Positions 59,466 through 64,000 of a stretch of DNA of 64,000 bases are shown piece by piece. The translations under genes and the position numbers were made by a program. Under the pieces are notes generated by a model, which did not search any database, had not been told where the DNA came from, and saw only the letters and a program-made list of their open reading frames with translations. Positions within the stretch are counted from its first letter, which is position 1. The number at the start of each line of letters is the position of its first letter. The DNA comes from Acanthochlamys bracteata (Eukaryota; Streptophyta; Magnoliopsida; Pandanales; Velloziaceae): the NCBI GenBank assembly GCA_019914995.1, contig CM034131.1, positions 9,766,501 to 9,830,500 of the forward strand, written 5' to 3'.

Positions 59466-61428
59466 ATGGCTTTGCTTGAGAGAATCACTAAGCAGACGGG
59501 ATTCGCTCTCCGACTAGCTCACCAAGCCAGCTCAACAACGGGTCAGTCAACCAATCTCGTTCTGTCGCCGGTTGCTCTACACGCAATCTTGGGTCTGATA
59601 GCCGCAGGATCCCGAGGCCATACTCGTGATCAGGTGCTTAGACTCGTGGATGCTGCTGATCCGGAGGAGCTCAGGGCACTCGCTTCGCAGACGACTGCCG
59701 TTGTCCTCGCCGATGCCTCTGTCTCCGGCGGACCCCGTATCGCTTTTGCTAATGGAGTTTGGGTTGATTCTTCCGTGCAGCTGAAACAAGTATTTGCTGA
59801 AACTGTTAGCGATGATTACAAGGGCGAGTCTAAGCCCGTTAATTTCAAAGCACAGGTAGCTTTTTCTTCTTTTGTTTCAGTTTTTGATTAGTGATTACTG
59901 AGATTTTCAGTTTGTCATTCTCTTAATATATTTAATCTCGAAACTTAATTTGGGCAGAAAGTTTGAAGAAGGATCTCCATAAACTGATTCATTTCTTTCA
60001 TAGTTAACAACTAAATTAGAATTTTAATTGTATGGTACCTTTATATTCCATGACATCTGTGTTTTCTAATTCGTAAGGAGTGAGATTTTACTTAAAACTG
60101 CGTATGGCAACCGTCTAGCTGAGTTGGTTGTTTGAACTTTGTAAAGCTAGCAAAACTAAGTTGTACTGCAGTACACTTCTATGCATGGTAGGATATGATA
60201 CGAAATATATTGAAGAAAACTGATGAACAGGGATCTTTGATGAACATGTTTTCTTCCAAACTAGTCCAAGTTTTACCTATCTATTTTTCCAGTTTTTGTT
60301 GTAGATAACATTATTATTGTCATAAACTTTCGGATAATAATGAAAACGAAGGTTCTTAGGTATACTAAGATAGTAGTGGTGCCTACCCTACCTTGCTTGT
60401 TCCTCCTGACACTTAATTTGGCTCTGATTACTAATGGTATTTCAACATCACCTAGGCAGGATAAGTCGATGGCATTAACAAGTTTGGAGATATAAAGAGA
60501 CCGTTTGTATAAAATGCTTATGCTTTCTTCAGATGACATTTTTACTTCAAAGACCGACCTCGGCCTTTTTTTATAGTTTGATGAATGCAATTTCTTTTAA
60601 AAATGTTTATAATCTTGCTGCTTTTGGTGTTGTATTTTAAAGGCCGATGAAGTCAGAAATGAAGTAAACTCGTGGGTGGAGAATTCAACTGCTGGTCTCA
60701 TTAAGGATCTTCTTCCTCCTGGATCAGTGAACAGTGAGAGCATGCTGATTCTCAGTAATGCTCTCTACTTCAAAGGAGAATGGGAAAAGAAATTTGATGT
60801 CTCTCAAACTGAAGACTCTGAATTTTACATGATTGATGGAAGCTCTGTAAAAGTCCCTTTCATGACTAGTAAAGATAAGCAGTACATTTCCTCCCAAGAT
60901 GGTTTTAAAGTGCTGCGTCTTCCATATAAGCAAGGTGGAGATTTTAGGCAATTCTCCATGTATGTATTTCTTCCAGATTCTCGAGATGGAGTTTGGAGCA
61001 TGCTAAAGCAATTGACTTCTGATTTCAGATTGTTAGACAACTTCCTTCCCAAACAAAAACTCCCTGTAGGGAAGTTCAAAATTCCAAGGTTTAAGGTATC
61101 GTCAAGCTTTGAAGCATCTGAAGATTTCAAAGGGTTAGGATTGGTATTGCCTTTCAGTCCAGAAGCTGACCTGAGTGACATGGTTGATTCACCTTCAACT
61201 CCTGTGCTCTACATTTCAGCAATTGTTCATAAAGCAATTATAGATGTCAATGAAGAAGGAACTGAAGCAGCAGCAGCATCTGCTACTGTGATGTTTGGAA
61301 GTTCATCACTTATGGTTCAAAATCATATCGATTTCGTTGCTGATCATCCGTTCTTTTATCTACTCAGAGAAGACAAGACCGGTATGGTGGTGTTCGCCGG
61401 CCAAGTTCTCAATCCTTCACTCCCCTAG
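59466..61428 (+). CDS. Plant serpin 1 (Serpin-ZX type), protease inhibitor
   Basis: Exons 59466-59855 and 60643-61428 give 391 residues, full serpin length, with the single intron position shared by its neighbour. Typical blocks are NLVLSPVALHAILGLIAAGS, FANGVWVDSS, NALYFKGEWEKKF, VPFMTS and the C-terminal FVADHPFFYLL. The hinge NEEGTEAAAASA (about 333-344) is intact, so the loop-insertion (inhibitory) mechanism looks possible. The inferred P1-P1' pair in the reactive loop is Ser350-Ser351 (VMFGS|SS) in place of the basic P1 common in plant LR serpins, so the target protease probably differs. The start was chosen by match to the neighbour and family; the in-frame sequence upstream of 59,466 is more likely leader. 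No signal peptide is seen, as expected for nucleo-cytosolic plant serpins. Confidence 0.93.
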
Positions 61429-62155
61429 CCGGCCAATTCCATTGCCAATTATTCTAGTATTATTCCATATTGTAATAAATTTCTTGTTTCATACTGATCA
61501 ATTTTCATCCCTGTGTGAAATTGTACAAGTGACAATTATATTGTGCGGAAGTGTACTTGTGAAAGACTAGAATTTGTATTTTTAAAACTCTGGTGCCTAA
61601 CTTGTAATTTCTGAAGAATCGTATTCCTAAGTACACGTTGCTGCTTCTGGAAGGTAAAAGACAAAATATACGTTCACTGTCCCCGGGCGTTTAAAATAGT
61701 ATTTGGGAGTTCTTATAAAATAAAATATTTTTATTTTTAAAAAAAAATAAAAATATATAATAAAAAAATTTTATTTTGTAAAATTTTTTTATATTTTTTA
61801 AATTTTTTAATAAATTTTTTATATATTTATAAAATATGTATTAAAAAATATAAAATAAAAAAAAAATTAATAAATCGATTATATAAACTGCGCCAAATAA
61901 TCTCTAAAATTAATTATAAAATAAATTTTTTTTTAAAAAATATTTTTATTTTTTTAAAAATAAATTTTATTTTATTTTAAATAAATTTTTTATATATTTA
62001 TAAAATATAAAATAAAAAAATTAATAAGTAGCATTTTATAAGCTGCGCCAAACGCACCCTTATTTTTTTCTTCTTCCTCGTCGATCGAATATTGAGATTG
62101 AAATAAGAAGAGTTCGAGATCAGTAGAAAGGAGCAAAGAAGATTTTTCCGAATCA
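61429..62155. other. Spacer between tandem serpins
   Basis: The first ~250 bases are serpin 1 3' UTR, and the next 360 are two AT-rich MITE-like elements (listed separately). The last ~90 bases before the second serpin ATG are a TTCTTC/GA-rich leader, so the promoter of serpin 2 must lie in or be formed by the repeats. Confidence 0.5.
61700..62062. repeat. Two adjacent AT-rich MITE-like elements with GCGCCAAA ends
   Basis: A first copy ends AAACTGCGCCAAATAATC at 61,883-61,904, and a second ends AAGCTGCGCCAAACGCACCC at 62,041-62,060. Both share A/T-only bodies with TTTTATATATTTATAAAAT. The shared GCTGCGCCAAACGCA-type termini give the clearest definition of the family's end. The second end lies 96 bases before the serpin 2 ATG. 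Confidence 0.6.
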
Positions 62156-64000
62156 ATGGATTTGCGTGAAACAATCACGAAGCAAACGGGTTTCGCTCTC
62201 CGTTTAGCTCACCACACCGGTTCAAAAACTTCTCAGTCGAAGAATCTCGTTCTGTCGCCTGTTTCGCTCCACGCAATCTTGGGCTTGATCGCCGCCGGAT
62301 CACGAGGCAACACTCGTGATCAGGTCCTTAAACTCGTGGGCGCTACTGATCCTGAGGAGCTCAAAACACTTGCGTCGCAAACAGCTAGCGTTATCCTTGC
62401 TGATGCCTCCGGCTCCGGTGGACCTCGTGTTGCTTTTGCTAATGGAGTTTGGGTTGATTCTTCTGTGCAGTTGAAGCAAGCGTTTGTGGAAACTGTTAGC
62501 AAGGATTACAAGGCCGAGGCCAAGCCCGTTGATTTCAAAGCAAAGGTTTTTTTTTTTTGGTGGATGATAATGGGTGATTGCCAAGGTTTCTTGATAAATT
62601 GAGTTGAGATAGTAGTTTTGGATTTTAGACTACTAGTGATTGCCATGAAGACTATTGTTTTCTCTTTTCCTTTTCTTTCTTTTTTCAAACTTCATTGTTT
62701 GGATGAAAATGAAATTGCTTTATTTTTAGGGGGAAAAAAGGTTGAAAAAGCCATCCCAAAAGTTATTCCTCATCGGTGAGCAACTCATTCAAGCTCCTCT
62801 CTGGTCCAAGATTAACTGAAAAATTAAATCCGAAGTTTGTGTTTGATGCTTTTCGGAATAAAGTCGCAGTGAATTTTCTACGTCGAGCTCTATTCCATAT
62901 TTATCCTACTCGGAATAAAGCTAGAAGAGGTGGGATTTACCTAATTAAATTCTTGGTATGTAAGCCAAATTAGAGACTTAATACCTTCTGGTTTGAGTTG
63001 TTCACATTTGCCAGGAGGAGAAAATTCTTTTGGAACTGGAGTACTAGTTTTATGTAGATTCTCAATTGGAGTTATTCTGGGGCATTTTGATTGTCATGAA
63101 CTTTTACTTGTACATTTGTTTAATTGCCGTAGCTACCATTTTGATTGTCATGGACTTTGAACTTGCAGGCCCATAGAAATACTAAGATAGTGATAATAAG
63201 AGCTCTAGCCTCTTGATACTATAAGCACAGAATATTATTAATTTCAAAGGTCTGTATTCTTACTTGTTCCTCCTGACCTGTAATTCAGCTCAGTCACAAA
63301 TCTACCTAATGGTAACAGTAAATAGGCAGCATGTAATGATGGCGCTACATAATGCAACAAGACTGAAGATATTACAATTTTGAAGAAAATGCATGTACTT
63401 CTTCTGCATGATGGGTACAAAGTAGCTCGTAGGATGTATCAATTCTGTAAATCAAATTATTTATTAGTTTTTTTTCCTGCTGATATGGTGATGATCGTGA
63501 TGCTTATTTTTTCTTGTTTTTGTAGGCCAATGAAGTGAGAAATGATGTGAACTTGTGGGTGGAGAATACCACGGCTGGCCTGATCAAGGATCTTCTTCCC
63601 CCTGGATCAGTGAACAGCGACACCAGGTTGATTTTTGGTAATGCTCTCTACTTCAAAGGAGACTGGGATAAGAAATTTGATGCGTCAAAAACCAAGGACT
63701 CGGAGTTTTACATGTTTGGCGGAAGCTCTGTAAAAGTCCCGTTCATGACTAGTAAAGATAAACAATTCCTTTCCACAGAAGATGGTTTTAAAGTGCTTCG
63801 GCTTCCCTACAAGCAAGGTGATGAGTACAGGAAGTTCTCCATGTATGTATTTCTGCCAGATGCTCGAGATGGACTTTGGAGCATGTTAGAGAAATTGGCT
63901 TCTGATTTCGGATCATTAGACAACTACCTGCCAAAACGAAAAGTCCCTGTAGGAAACTTTAAAATTCCAAGATTTAAGATATCATCGGGCTGTGAAGCAT
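62156..64000 (+). CDS. Plant serpin 2 (tandem duplicate, 3' end outside window)
   Basis: Exon 1 is 62156-62545 (130 codons, same length as exon 1 of serpin 1), exon 2 starts at 63526 and runs open to the window end. The two serpins are near-identical in large parts: TKQTGFALRLAH, NLVLSPV.LHAILGLIAAGS, TRDQVL.LV, FANGVWVDSSVQLKQ, and LLPPGSVNS in exon 2. Differences include MDLRETI at the start and NDVNLWVENTTAG in exon 2. The hinge and reactive loop lie beyond base 64,000, so specificity cannot be judged. Even the introns share recognisable sequence. The donor GTTTTTTTTT follows a G-ending exon and is usable. A 65-codon open frame inside the intron (62,776-62,973) is not supported as a gene. 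Confidence 0.92.

Noticed and set aside
60110..60135. tRNA box-A-like sequence (TAGCTGAGTTGGTT) in the serpin 1 intron
   Set aside because: No box B (GGTTCGAATCC type) within the proper distance and no cloverleaf. At most an old tRNA-derived SINE fragment.
62776..62973. 65-codon frame inside the intron of serpin 2
   Set aside because: Composition is basic and irregular, no ortholog recognised, and it lies within a clearly supported intron.

Overview
The window is nuclear DNA from a flowering plant, most likely a core eudicot (probably a rosid). The evidence is intron-rich genes with GT-AG introns that are much more AT-rich than the exons, two plant-specific Dof zinc-finger genes, a chloroplast-type signal peptidase, a phragmoplast kinesin, and long AT-rich intergenic stretches. 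I could not fix the genus. Exon boundaries come from splice consensus plus reading-frame continuity and protein-family memory; no alignment was run.

Layout. 1-1,259 (minus): 5' part of a molybdenum-cofactor-sulfurase-like PLP-fold gene, cut by the window edge and carrying a frameshift. 3,780-4,913 (plus): CCG-binding protein 1 homolog, 3 exons. 6,201-6,857 (plus): single-exon Dof factor. 8,093-11,777 (plus): nucleoporin NUP58, 6 exons. 14,299-16,366 (plus): thylakoidal processing peptidase, 6 exons. 17,990-18,950: degenerate tandem repeat with a period near 110 bp. 19,122-22,837 (plus): Protein Lines homolog, 11 exons. 23,338-24,823 (plus): 2-oxoglutarate/Fe(II) dioxygenase, 3 exons. 27,014-27,280 (minus): a tentative small gene. 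28,126-40,861 (plus): a giant KIN-12/POK2-type kinesin, 37 coding exons and 2,697 residues. 42,269-45,830 (plus): decayed, intron-containing pseudogene of the arginine enzyme N-acetyl-gamma-glutamyl-phosphate reductase. 50,318-51,421 (plus): second Dof gene. 52,599-55,680 (minus): SKU5-similar multicopper-oxidase-like protein, 8 exons. 59,466-61,428 and 62,156-beyond 64,000 (plus): two tandem serpins, the second cut by the window edge.

The genes are unrelated housekeeping and regulatory loci, not a cluster. Two subsets recall Arabidopsis neighbourhoods: PLP gene plus NUP58 (At4g37100/At4g37130 area), and dioxygenase plus POK2 (At3g19000-At3g19050 area). The tandem serpins are the only clear local duplication.

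The intergenic DNA is dominated by a dispersed family of very AT-rich, MITE-like elements. Several of them end in sequence resembling TGCGTTTGG or its complement, and they often lie close to gene boundaries. I saw no CRISPR array, credible tRNA or rRNA gene, or intact autonomous transposon. I did not find a convincing undescribed system. The best leads are the serpin with serine at the inferred P1 site and a complex leader, the arginine in place of the PLP-binding lysine, the AGPR pseudogene, and the ~110-bp tandem repeat.
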